A stretch of DNA of 16,238 nt from CADCVW01 sp035644935 (GTDB lineage: Bacteria > Pseudomonadota > Alphaproteobacteria > Sphingomonadales > Sphingomonadaceae). Shown here one piece after another: positions 6,777 through 13,147 of the stretch (its first letter is position 1; each line of letters begins with the position of its first letter). The position numbers and the translations under genes are program-made. The notes beneath the pieces were generated by a model that was not told the DNA's origin, searched no databases, and saw only the letters and a program-made list of their open reading frames with translations. Location of the stretch: the NCBI GenBank assembly GCA_035644935.1, contig DASQNO010000019.1, forward strand, positions 1-16,238, read 5' to 3'.

Positions 6777-7712
6777 ATGCCGTCCGGCCTGGTCGCCCTG
6801 CTCGACGACATCGCCGCGATCACCAAGCTCGCGGCCGCATCGCTCGACGACATCGGCGCGGCGACGAGCAAGGCGGGGTCCAAGGCGATCGGCATCGTCG
6901 TCGACGACACGGCGGTAACGCCGCGCTACGTCACCGGCTTCACGCCCGACCGCGAACTGCCGATCATCGCTAAGATCGCCAAGGGTAGTTTACGCAACAA
7001 ATTGCTGTTCCTGCTGCCCGGCGCGCTGGCCTTGAGCGCGTTCGCGCCGTCGGCGATCACCCCGCTGCTCGCCGCGGGCGGAGCATATCTCTGCTTCGAG
7101 GCGGCCGAGAAGATCTGGGAAGCGGTCGGCGGGCACGATGCCAGCGACGAGACGCCCGTCGTGCTGGACCCCGAGGCGCACGAATCCGCGATGGTCGCCG
7201 GCGCGGTACGCACCGACCTGATCCTGTCGGCGGAAATCATGGCGATCGCGCTGGCCGACGTCGCCGACCGGCCGCTGCTGACGCAGGGCATCGTGCTGGC
7301 GCTGGTCGGCATCGCTATCACCGTCGGCGTCTACGGGCTGGTCGCGCTGATCGTGAAGATGGACGACATCGGGCTGCACATGGCCAAAGGGGGCGCGGCG
7401 GCGGTTCGGGGGATCGGGCGCGGGCTGGTGGCGGGCATGCCGGTGCTGATGCGCGTGCTGTCGGTGGTGGGCACGGCGGCAATGGCGTGGGTGGGCGGCG
7501 GCATCATCCTCCACGCGATGGAGGAATGGGGCCTGGGCGCGCTGCCCCACGCGCTTCACGACGGCGCGCACGCGGTGGCCGAAGCGTTGCCTGTGGGCGG
7601 CGGCATCGTGGAATGGCTGATCAACGCCGCCGGTGCGGGCGTGTTCGGCGTCGCGGTAGGGGCGGTGATCGTCGCGCTGCTGCATCTGGTGCCGCGCAAG
7701 GGGCACGGCTGA
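6777..7712 (+). CDS. DUF808 (YedI family) inner-membrane protein
   Basis: This 311-residue protein belongs to the DUF808/YedI family, polytopic inner-membrane proteins of unknown function. The start MPSGLVALLDDIAAITKLAA and the following LDDIGAATSKAGSKAIGIVVDD and TPRYVTGF segments are characteristic of the family N-terminus. Membrane segments are visible at about 74-98, 168-193, 218-247 and 283-304. The segment between the first two (about 110-165) is polar and acidic. GAGG at 6765-6768 serves ATG 6777. It stands alone in its transcription unit: REP-like palindromes precede it and a strong hairpin (7730-7806) follows before the convergent glsA. Confidence 0.9.
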   Translation: MPSGLVALLDDIAAITKLAAASLDDIGAATSKAGSKAIGIVVDDTAVTPRYVTGFTPDRELPIIAKIAKGSLRNKLLFLLPGALALSAFAPSAITPLLAAGGAYLCFEAAEKIWEAVGGHDASDETPVVLDPEAHESAMVAGAVRTDLILSAEIMAIALADVADRPLLTQGIVLALVGIAITVGVYGLVALIVKMDDIGLHMAKGGAAAVRGIGRGLVAGMPVLMRVLSVVGTAAMAWVGGGIILHAMEEWGLGALPHALHDGAHAVAEALPVGGGIVEWLINAAGAGVFGVAVGAVIVALLHLVPRKGHG

Positions 7713-7729
7713 TCGGGTGTACAACTTGT

Positions 7730-7806
7730 CGTTCGTCCCGAGTGTAAACGAGGGGCACTGATGCAGGCGGGTTCTTAGCGCCCCTCGTTTTCACTCGGGA
7801 CGAACG
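7730..7806. repeat. Long perfect-type hairpin, bidirectional terminator or mobile repeat
   Basis: Arms at 7730-7756 and 7780-7806 pair over 27 bases with a single T-T mismatch and one wobble-free end, around a 23-base loop. The arms begin CGTTCGTCCCGAGTG and end ACGAGGGGC. It sits between the convergent DUF808 and glsA genes, the position of a bidirectional terminator, and reading rightward the second arm contains a TTTT run. The stem is much longer than a usual terminator and its CGTTCGTCC start resembles a repeated intergenic element I associate with sphingomonads, so a dispersed repeat is likely. Confidence 0.75.
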
Positions 7807-7842
7807 GGATCTTCGGTGCGAGTCCGCCGGGCGGATGCGCGC

Positions 7843-8793
7843 TTAAGCGAACACCGACCAGCCGGTGCGTTCGACGAGCTTCTCCAGCGCCACCGCGCCC
7901 GCAAGGCTCGTCCCCGCCGCGTTGAGGCCGGGCGACCAGACGCAGATCGCGCCGTGGCCGGGGGCCACCGCGACGATGCCGCCGCCCACCCCGCTCTTGC
8001 CCGGCAGGCCGACGCGGAACGCGAAGTCGCCCGAATTGTCGTAATGGCCGCAGGTCAGCATCAGCGCGTTGAGCCGCCGCGCGCGCGCCGGCATCACCAC
8101 GGCCTCGCCGCTCGACGGGTCGATGCCGTCGAACGCGAGGTACAGCGCGGCGCGGGCGAGCTGGCGGCAGCTCATCGCGATCGCGCATTGCCGGAAATAG
8201 ACGGACAGCACCGCCTCGACCGGGTTGTCGAGATTGCCATGCGCCGCCACGAAGTGGGCGAGGCTGCGGTTCAGCGCCCCCGCCTGCGACTCGGACATCG
8301 CGACGCCTTCATCAAGGCTAACCGTTTCATCCGCGCTGCGCGTTTGCAGGAACGCCAGGATACGGTCCACCGCCGCGTCCGCGCCCTGTTCGCCGTCTTC
8401 CGCCTCGATCAGGTGGTCGGTGACAATGAACGCGCCCGCGTTGATCATCGGGTTGCGCGGCTTGCCCTTTTCCTCCTCCAGCTGAACGATGGCGTTGAAG
8501 GGCGAACCCGACGGCTCGCGCCCGACGCGGTTCCACAATTGCGGCCCGACGCTCTGCAGCGCCATGGAAAGCGTGAACACCTTGGAGATCGACTGGATCG
8601 AGAACGGCTCGTCCGCATCACCCGCGACGAAGCTCGACCCGTTCTCCAGCACCAGGGCGATGCCCAGCTTGCGCGGGTCCACGTTCTTCAACGACGGGAT
8701 GTACGACGCAGTCGTTCCGTGCCCGCGATACACCTCGGTGTCGCCGAGCACGTCGTTTACAAGCTGCTGGTAGTCCAAGCCGAAGCCCCTCAT
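7843..8793 (-). CDS. glsA: Glutaminase A
   Basis: Glutaminase hydrolyses L-glutamine to L-glutamate and ammonia in the cytosol. The 316-residue length matches bacterial family members (about 308-310). It has the serine-dependent beta-lactamase-like fold with the SxxK pair S68 and K71 in QSISKVFT. Family segments NPMINAGAF, SVYFRQCAI (collagen-like conserved block around 190-200) and CGHYDNSGDFAFRVGLPGKSGVGGG are intact, so it should be active. ATG 8793 begins MRGFGLDYQQLV, the family N-terminus. The frame stays open upstream through a tRNA gene, which is not translated. The ribosome site is weak (GGCAGAAG only) and an 11-bp hairpin ends 8 bases before the ATG. The tRNA-Gln gene lies 38 bases upstream in the same direction. 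Confidence 0.95.
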   Translation of the reverse strand: MRGFGLDYQQLVNDVLGDTEVYRGHGTTASYIPSLKNVDPRKLGIALVLENGSSFVAGDADEPFSIQSISKVFTLSMALQSVGPQLWNRVGREPSGSPFNAIVQLEEEKGKPRNPMINAGAFIVTDHLIEAEDGEQGADAAVDRILAFLQTRSADETVSLDEGVAMSESQAGALNRSLAHFVAAHGNLDNPVEAVLSVYFRQCAIAMSCRQLARAALYLAFDGIDPSSGEAVVMPARARRLNALMLTCGHYDNSGDFAFRVGLPGKSGVGGGIVAVAPGHGAICVWSPGLNAAGTSLAGAVALEKLVERTGWSVFA

Positions 8794-8801
8794 CTTCTGC
8801 C

Positions 8802-8826
8802 CGGGTGAAAGTACCACTTTCACCCG
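8802..8826 (-). promoter_or_regulatory. Perfect hairpin between tRNA-Gln and glsA start
   Basis: CGGGTGAAAGT and ACTTTCACCCG form a perfect 11-bp stem around a three-base loop. It starts 5 bases after the CCA end of tRNA-Gln and ends 8 bases before the glsA ATG. There is no U-run after it in the leftward transcript, so it is not a typical terminator; it may mark the tRNA 3' processing site, weaken read-through, or limit ribosome access to glsA. Confidence 0.75.
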
Positions 8827-8831
8827 AAATC

Positions 8832-8905
8832 TGGATGCCCCGCGTGGATTCGAACCACGATTAACAGATTCAGAGTCTGCGGTCCTACCGTTGGACGACG
8901 GGGCA
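8832..8905 (-). tRNA. tRNA-Gln (anticodon CUG)
   Basis: The leftward strand folds into a full 74-base cloverleaf including an encoded CCA: acceptor TGCCCCG with CGGGGCA, D stem GTCC with GGAC, anticodon stem GCAGA with TCTGT (one G-U pair), loop CTCTGAA giving anticodon CTG, a four-base variable region, and T arm CGTGG TTCGAAT CCACG. The first pair is U1-A72, as in bacterial tRNA-Gln. The discriminator base is U73, whereas E. coli tRNA-Gln has G73. A promoter with a perfect TTGACA -35 box lies upstream at 8926-8954. Confidence 0.96.
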
Positions 8906-8925
8906 GCGCTGGCCGGAGCCGATGC

Positions 8926-8954
8926 GATTAGGGGAGTGCGCACGCTTCTGTCAA
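8926..8954 (-). promoter_or_regulatory. Promoter of tRNA-Gln (and possibly glsA)
   Basis: On the leftward strand a perfect -35 box TTGACA (8949-8954) is followed after 17 bases by CTAATC (8926-8931), a weaker -10 box, with GC-rich sequence between it and the tRNA 5' end at 8905. The predicted start at about 8918 would leave a 13-base leader. No other promoter is evident in the 38 bases between the tRNA and glsA, so this one may also drive glsA by read-through. Confidence 0.6.
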
Positions 8955-9065
8955 CGCAGGTCCACCCTCCCCGCCCGCCTCCGCCGCTTGCCCTGCCGCG
9001 CGTGCGCGGATACGTTGCACCCAAGTCACAGTCGGGCTCCGGCTGGAAGAGAACAAGGACAGGCG

Positions 9066-10157
9066 ATGGCGGTCGATGCCGTACGCGCGCGGAATTCGGG
9101 CGAAGGTCCGTCCGCGCAACCAGCGCCGCAAGGTCGGCAGCAGAACGACGCCTCCGTGCGCGGCGCGGCGGTCCCCCAGAGGCACAACGGGTCGCGGCAC
9201 ACATACGCGGCGCTGGATCTTGGAACCAACAATTGCCGCCTGCTGGTGGCGCGGCCGTCGCCGGGCGGCGGCTTCGTCGTGGTTGACGCATTCTCGCGCA
9301 TCGTGCGGCTGGGCGAAGGGCTCGCCGCCAGCGGCCGCCTGAGCGACGCGGCGATGGACCGGGCGGTCGCGGCGCTGGCAGTCTGCGCCGACAAGCTGCG
9401 CCGCCGCAACGTCAGTCTGTCCCGCGCCGTCGCGACCGAGGCCTGCCGGCGAGCGGTGAACGGGCGGGAGTTCGTGGAACGGGTTCACGACGAGACGGGC
9501 ATTGCCCTGGACATCATCCCGCCGGCCGAGGAAGCGCGGCTGGCGGTGCTCGGCTGCCACACGCTGCTGGAACCGGGGGACGGACCGGCGGTGATCTTCG
9601 ATATCGGCGGCGGATCGACCGAACTGGTGCTGGTGGCCAACGACGGGGCGCAGCCGCGCATCCTGGGCTGGGCGAGCGCGCCTTGGGGGGTCGTCAGCCT
9701 GACCGAAAGCGAGCGCGGCGAGGCCGCCGACGAGCCCGCACGCCTCGCCGCCTACGGCCGCATGAAGGCGCGAGTGGCGGCGTCGTTCGCGCCGTTCGCC
9801 AAGACATTGCCTGTGGGCAGCGGAGAGCCGCGGCTGCTGGGCACGTCGGGGACGGTGACGACGCTGGCCAGCGTGCATCTGGGGCTGCCTGCCTACGACC
9901 GTCGCGCGGTCGACGGCCTCGTCATGCCGGCCTCCGCAATGCGCGCGATCGGGACGCGATTGTCGCGCATGAGCCTGGACGAGCGGATCGAACTCGCCTG
10001 CATCGGCACCGAGCGCGCGGACCTCGTCGTCGCGGGCTGCGCGATCCTGGAGGCGATCTTCGATATCTGGCCGACCGAACGGCTGGGCATCGCCGACCGC
10101 GGCATTCGCGAGGGTATCCTGCGCGGGCTGATGGCGCGCGACGGGTACGTGGTATGA
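9066..10157 (+). CDS. Ppx/GppA family phosphatase (exopolyphosphatase / pppGpp hydrolase)
   Basis: This is a sugar kinase/Hsp70/actin-fold phosphatase that removes phosphate from inorganic polyphosphate or from pppGpp; which one cannot be decided from sequence. The 363-residue protein has an N-terminal Gln/Arg-rich tail of about 45 residues, then YAALDLGTNNCRLLVA (47-62, phosphate-binding loop), ATEACRR (123-129), an AEEAR acidic motif (154-158), DIGGGSTELVLV (179-190) and GTSGTVTTLA. It lacks the C-terminal HD region of the 500-residue E. coli enzymes, as is usual in alphaproteobacterial versions. ATG 9066 follows AAGGA at 9055-9059; longer frames upstream overlap the tRNA promoter. It is the first gene of a pair with rlmE, 10 bases apart. 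Confidence 0.93.
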   Translation: MAVDAVRARNSGEGPSAQPAPQGRQQNDASVRGAAVPQRHNGSRHTYAALDLGTNNCRLLVARPSPGGGFVVVDAFSRIVRLGEGLAASGRLSDAAMDRAVAALAVCADKLRRRNVSLSRAVATEACRRAVNGREFVERVHDETGIALDIIPPAEEARLAVLGCHTLLEPGDGPAVIFDIGGGSTELVLVANDGAQPRILGWASAPWGVVSLTESERGEAADEPARLAAYGRMKARVAASFAPFAKTLPVGSGEPRLLGTSGTVTTLASVHLGLPAYDRRAVDGLVMPASAMRAIGTRLSRMSLDERIELACIGTERADLVVAGCAILEAIFDIWPTERLGIADRGIREGILRGLMARDGYVV

Positions 10158-10171
10158 GCGCAGACCTATGA
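10154..10171 (+). other. Five-codon minicistron linking gppA and rlmE
   Basis: ATG 10154 overlaps the stop codon TGA of the Ppx/GppA gene (10155-10157), encodes MSADL, and ends at TGA 10169-10171, which overlaps the rlmE ATG (10168-10170). Both junctions are thus of the ATGA type. There is no clear Shine-Dalgarno sequence between the two genes. This would allow a terminating ribosome to restart twice and so couple rlmE translation to the upstream gene. It may be chance. Confidence 0.4.
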
Positions 10172-10833
10172 GCAACGACGGCGGCGGCCTGCGCACCCGC
10201 GTCAAGACCGCGCGCGGCCGCAAGGTCGGTTCGACGCGCTGGCTCGAACGGCAGTTGAACGATCCGTACGTCCGCCGCGCCAAGGCCGACGGCTATCGCA
10301 GCCGCGCGGCGTACAAGCTCATTGAGCTCGACGAACGCTTCGGGTTCCTGAAAGGCGCGCACCGCATTGTCGATCTCGGAATCGCCCCCGGCGGCTGGTC
10401 GCAGGTCGTGCGCCACCGTCTGCCGTCGGGCACGCTGGTCGGCATCGACCTGCTGGAGACCGAGCCAATGGACGGCGTCACCATCCTGCAGATGGACTTC
10501 ATGGCTGACGACGCGCCCGCCCGGCTGTCCGAAGCGCTGGGCGGTCCCGCCGACCTCGTCCTGTCCGACATGGCGGCCAACACCGTCGGCCATCCGCAGA
10601 CGGACCACCTGCGCACGATGGCGCTGGTGGAGGCGGCGCTGCTGTTCGCAACGGAGGTGCTGCGGCCGGGCGGCGCGTTCGTGTCCAAGGTGCTGGCCGG
10701 CGGCGCGGACAGCGCGCTGGTGGCCGAGCTCAAGCGCAACTTCACCGCGGTCAAGCACGCCAAGCCGCCGGCGAGCCGTAAGGGGTCGAGCGAGTGGTAC
10801 GTCGTCGCGCAGGGGTTCAAGGGCGCTTCCTGA
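10168..10833 (+). CDS. rlmE: 23S rRNA 2'-O-methyltransferase RlmE (FtsJ/RrmJ)
   Basis: RlmE methylates the 2'-hydroxyl of U2552 in the A loop of 23S rRNA, using S-adenosylmethionine, late in 50S assembly. The 221-residue protein matches the family (about 209) with a slightly longer basic N-terminus. SRAAYKL gives K50, DLGIAPGGWSQ (69-79) is the SAM-binding motif, LSDMA gives D134, FVSKVLAGG gives K174 and SSEWYVVAQGFKG gives E209, so the catalytic K-D-K-E set is complete. It follows the Ppx/GppA gene after 10 bases with no clear ribosome site of its own. A REP-like palindrome lies after its stop, before the convergent DsbA-like gene. Confidence 0.96.
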   Translation: MSNDGGGLRTRVKTARGRKVGSTRWLERQLNDPYVRRAKADGYRSRAAYKLIELDERFGFLKGAHRIVDLGIAPGGWSQVVRHRLPSGTLVGIDLLETEPMDGVTILQMDFMADDAPARLSEALGGPADLVLSDMAANTVGHPQTDHLRTMALVEAALLFATEVLRPGGAFVSKVLAGGADSALVAELKRNFTAVKHAKPPASRKGSSEWYVVAQGFKGAS

Positions 10834-10896
10834 ACGTCACTCCAGCGCAGGCTAGGGTCTCGGTGAGTCCAGGCAACGCGCGCTTCACCCGCTGAG

Positions 10897-10916
10897 ATCC
10901 CGGCATGCGCCGGGAT
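10897..10916. repeat. REP-like palindrome, copy 3 / possible terminator
   Basis: ATCCCGGC and GCCGGGAT pair perfectly over eight bases around an ATGC loop. It lies between the convergent rlmE and DsbA-like genes, 5 bases beyond the latter's stop. The GGC-NNNN-GCC core matches the palindromes at 6632-6649 and 6676-6695. It may serve as a terminator in both directions, though no T-run follows it. Confidence 0.65.
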
Positions 10917-10921
10917 GATGC

Positions 10922-11638
10922 CTATCTCCGCGCCGCCCTCACGTCGGCGATCGCCTGTTTCAGCGTCTCGTAGGCCACCGCGCCGGGAAATATCTCTTCC
11001 CCGACGATGAACGCCGGCGTGCCGCGGACGCCGATGGCGGCGGCGAGCTGCGCGTTGGCGCTCAATTCCGCATTGATTTCGGGCGTTCCAGCCATCGACA
11101 CGCCCTGCGCCGCAGCGACGCGCGCCAGCGTCGCGGGCTCCGGCCGGCCGGCGGCGAACAGCGCGTGGTGGAAGGCGTTGTACCTGGCGGAGGAGACTGC
11201 GGCGGCGGCGAGGCTGGCGCGCGCGGCGGCGTCGCTGTCGGGACCGAGCACGGGAAACTCGCGATACACGACGCGCAGGTTCTTGTCCTCGGCGAGCAGG
11301 CGGTCGATGACCGCGACGCTTTGCCGGCAATAGCCGCAGGCATAGTCGAAGAATTCGACAAGCGTCACGTCGCCGCGCGGATTGCCGGCAAACGCGTTCT
11401 TGTACGGCGTTTCGAACGCGGCGCGGTTGGCGGACACAAGCTTGCCGACTTCTCGCGACTGCAGCTTGAGCGCGGCTTCCTGGATGATCTCCGGATTGCG
11501 CAGGATGTAGTCGCGGACCACCTGCTCGATCCTCGCGCGCTCCGGCGCGCTGACGGTCGCGGGCGCCGCCACCAGCATGGCGCCGCCGCCCAGCACCGCG
11601 CCCATCAGTCCAACGGCCAAGCCCTGCCCCCACTTCAT
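10922..11638 (-). CDS. DsbA/ScsC-like thiol:disulfide oxidoreductase
   Basis: This is an exported thioredoxin-fold oxidoreductase. The 238-residue protein begins with a membrane-spanning or signal segment (residues 4-25), then an alpha-helical N-terminal part (about 31-85, including VVRDYILRNPEIIQEAALKLQ) like the trimerisation helices of ScsC, then the catalytic domain with CGYC at 101-104, an alpha-helical insertion and the cis-proline loop GTPAF (P208). The active-site cysteines and cis-proline are intact, so disulfide oxidation or isomerisation in the periplasm is likely. The start ATG 11638 overlaps the stop of the M48 protease gene by four bases (ATGA), so the two are translationally coupled and co-transcribed. 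No DsbB-like partner is in the window. Confidence 0.93.
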   Translation of the reverse strand: MKWGQGLAVGLMGAVLGGGAMLVAAPATVSAPERARIEQVVRDYILRNPEIIQEAALKLQSREVGKLVSANRAAFETPYKNAFAGNPRGDVTLVEFFDYACGYCRQSVAVIDRLLAEDKNLRVVYREFPVLGPDSDAAARASLAAAAVSSARYNAFHHALFAAGRPEPATLARVAAAQGVSMAGTPEINAELSANAQLAAAIGVRGTPAFIVGEEIFPGAVAYETLKQAIADVRAARR

Positions 11639-13041
11639 CGTCGCGCGTCCGCGCAGGTTTCGAACCCACGGCGCGGGCGGTCGCTGCGCGCCTTGCCTCC
11701 CGCTTCGCGGAAGATCTCGGTACAGGACACCATCGAAATGTCCTGCGCGCGGATCCAGTCGGGCGTGCCCGTCGGGATGCCGCGCAGCGCGGCCGTCGCG
11801 CTGGATAGCGCGAGCCGCGGATTGCCTTCGAGGTTGTAGCGCTCGGCGGTGGCGAGCGCCGCACGCGGCTCGTCGCCCTCTCGCGCATAGACGATACCCA
11901 GCTGGTACCAGGCGAAAGGGTTGTTGTTGTCGCGGTTGACCGCGGTGCGAAGCAGGTCCTTGGCTTCGGTGAAGTACGCCTTGTCCTCGGTCGAGATCAG
12001 CGCGTGTCCGAGCGTCGCGGCGATCAGCGGCTGGTCCGGCGCGCGGGCGACGGCCTGACGCAGCGGGCCCAGCGCCTCGCGCGGCTTGCCGGTTTCGAGC
12101 AGGACCTGCCCCTGCAGTTCAAGATAATAAGGGTCGCTGGGGCGCTTGGCGACCAGCTTGGCGATCTCCCGCGCCGCGCGGTCGGGGAACTTGGCCTGGT
12201 GCCAGGCATAGCCGCGTGCATACAGCGCCGGCTCGCTCTGGTTGCTTTCCGGGTAGGACGCGAGCACGCGATCGATGTGCTGCGTATAGCCCGCGAGCTT
12301 GGCCTTGACCCGCTGGAAGCGGGCTTCCAGCACCGGATCGTCGGGCTTTGTCCATGCCGGGCTGGCCTTGAACACTTCCTCCAATGTCGCGATGCGCTCG
12401 CCGGTCAGCGGGTGCGTGCGCGCATAGCCGTCGTCCTGCTTGATCCCGTAACGGAACTCCTGGTTCTGCAGCTTCTTGAAGAAGGCGAGTTTGCCCCGGC
12501 CGCTGATTCCGGCGGCGGCGAGATACTTTGCGCCCGCCTGGTCGGTACTGGCTTCCTGGTTGCGCGAAAAGGCGAGGAACTTGCCCATCGCCGCCTGCTG
12601 CCCGGCCTGCATGATCGCCGCGCCCGCCTCGCCCGCGCCCATCGCCATCGCCGCCGCGCCCGCGATCAGCGACAGCAGGGAGATGCTGGTCGCAGCCTTG
12701 GCGCCTTCGTTGATGCGGATGATGTGTCCGCCCGCGACGTGGCCGAGTTCGTGCGCGATGACACCCTGCAGTTCGCCGACGCTGCTCGCCTCCGCGATCA
12801 AACCGCTATGGATGTAGACGCGCTGCCCGCCAGCGACGAAGGCGTTGATCGACTTATCCTGCAGCAGCACGATGTCGACATTCTTCGGGCTGAGCCCGGA
12901 GGCGGCGATCAGCGGCTTGGACGCATCGCGAAAGAACGTTTCGGTTTCCGCATCCCGAAGCACCGACTGTGCCGAGGCGGGCTGCGCCAGCGCCGCCCAA
13001 AGCACCGTAAAGGCCATGAAGAAGCGGGTAATGCTGCGCAT
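11635..13041 (-). CDS. Secreted M48 zinc metalloprotease with TPR repeats (BepA-like)
   Basis: This 468-residue protease resembles BepA, which acts on misassembled outer-membrane proteins in the periplasm. A signal peptide is visible (MRSITRFFMAFTVLWAALAQPASAQ, cleavage after about 24). The zinc site is HELGH at 97-101, with E163 as third ligand in SRNQEASTD (the family form is ExEAD; the glutamate four residues before D167 is kept). A hydrophobic loop (about 115-150) lies between. TPR-like helical pairs fill about 285-440. A conserved HPLTGERI (210-217) follows the domain. Start ATG 13041 gives the intact signal peptide; a frame extending to 13260 overlaps rne. The ribosome site is weak. Its ATGA overlap with the DsbA-like gene suggests envelope protein quality control. 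Confidence 0.92.
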   Translation of the reverse strand: MRSITRFFMAFTVLWAALAQPASAQSVLRDAETETFFRDASKPLIAASGLSPKNVDIVLLQDKSINAFVAGGQRVYIHSGLIAEASSVGELQGVIAHELGHVAGGHIIRINEGAKAATSISLLSLIAGAAAMAMGAGEAGAAIMQAGQQAAMGKFLAFSRNQEASTDQAGAKYLAAAGISGRGKLAFFKKLQNQEFRYGIKQDDGYARTHPLTGERIATLEEVFKASPAWTKPDDPVLEARFQRVKAKLAGYTQHIDRVLASYPESNQSEPALYARGYAWHQAKFPDRAAREIAKLVAKRPSDPYYLELQGQVLLETGKPREALGPLRQAVARAPDQPLIAATLGHALISTEDKAYFTEAKDLLRTAVNRDNNNPFAWYQLGIVYAREGDEPRAALATAERYNLEGNPRLALSSATAALRGIPTGTPDWIRAQDISMVSCTEIFREAGGKARSDRPRRGFETCADARR

Positions 13042-13090
13042 AGCCCCGCGATGATCGCGCCGACGTGAACCGCGGGTGAGCGGGACGCTA

Positions 13091-13123
13091 GAGGAACCCG
13101 CCTCGCGCGGACGCGGGCTCCTC
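13091..13123 (-). terminator. Probable rne terminator hairpin
   Basis: Arms 13091-13101 and 13113-13123 pair over 11 bases around an 11-base loop. The single imperfect pair is A-C on the rightward strand but G-U in the leftward transcript, so the stem is stable only in RNA read leftward, matching rne. It lies 24 bases after the rne stop and 50 bases before the M48 gene start. There is no following U-run, so termination may be partial or Rho-dependent. Confidence 0.6.
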
Positions 13124-13147
13124 ACGCGATGAGAAGGCTGGGCGCGG

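Noticed and set aside
8802..8826. T-box riboswitch controlling glsA
   Set aside because: The leader is far too short and lacks a T-box bulge, specifier loop and antiterminator.
8832..8905. tRNA-Gln as an integration site for a mobile element
   Set aside because: No integrase or direct repeat of the tRNA 3' end is visible on either side.
8794..9291. Upstream extension of the glutaminase reading frame
   Set aside because: The frame reads through the tRNA-Gln gene, producing the familiar false peptide SSNGRTADSESVNRGSNPRGA; the family N-terminus begins at 8793.
8928..10283. 451-residue leftward open frame opposite the Ppx/GppA gene
   Set aside because: Antisense shadow in a high-GC gene; the rightward frame carries clear family motifs.
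10293..11888. 531-residue leftward open frame covering rlmE and the DsbA-like gene
   Set aside because: Shadow frame with arginine-rich low-complexity translation, overlapping two well-supported genes.
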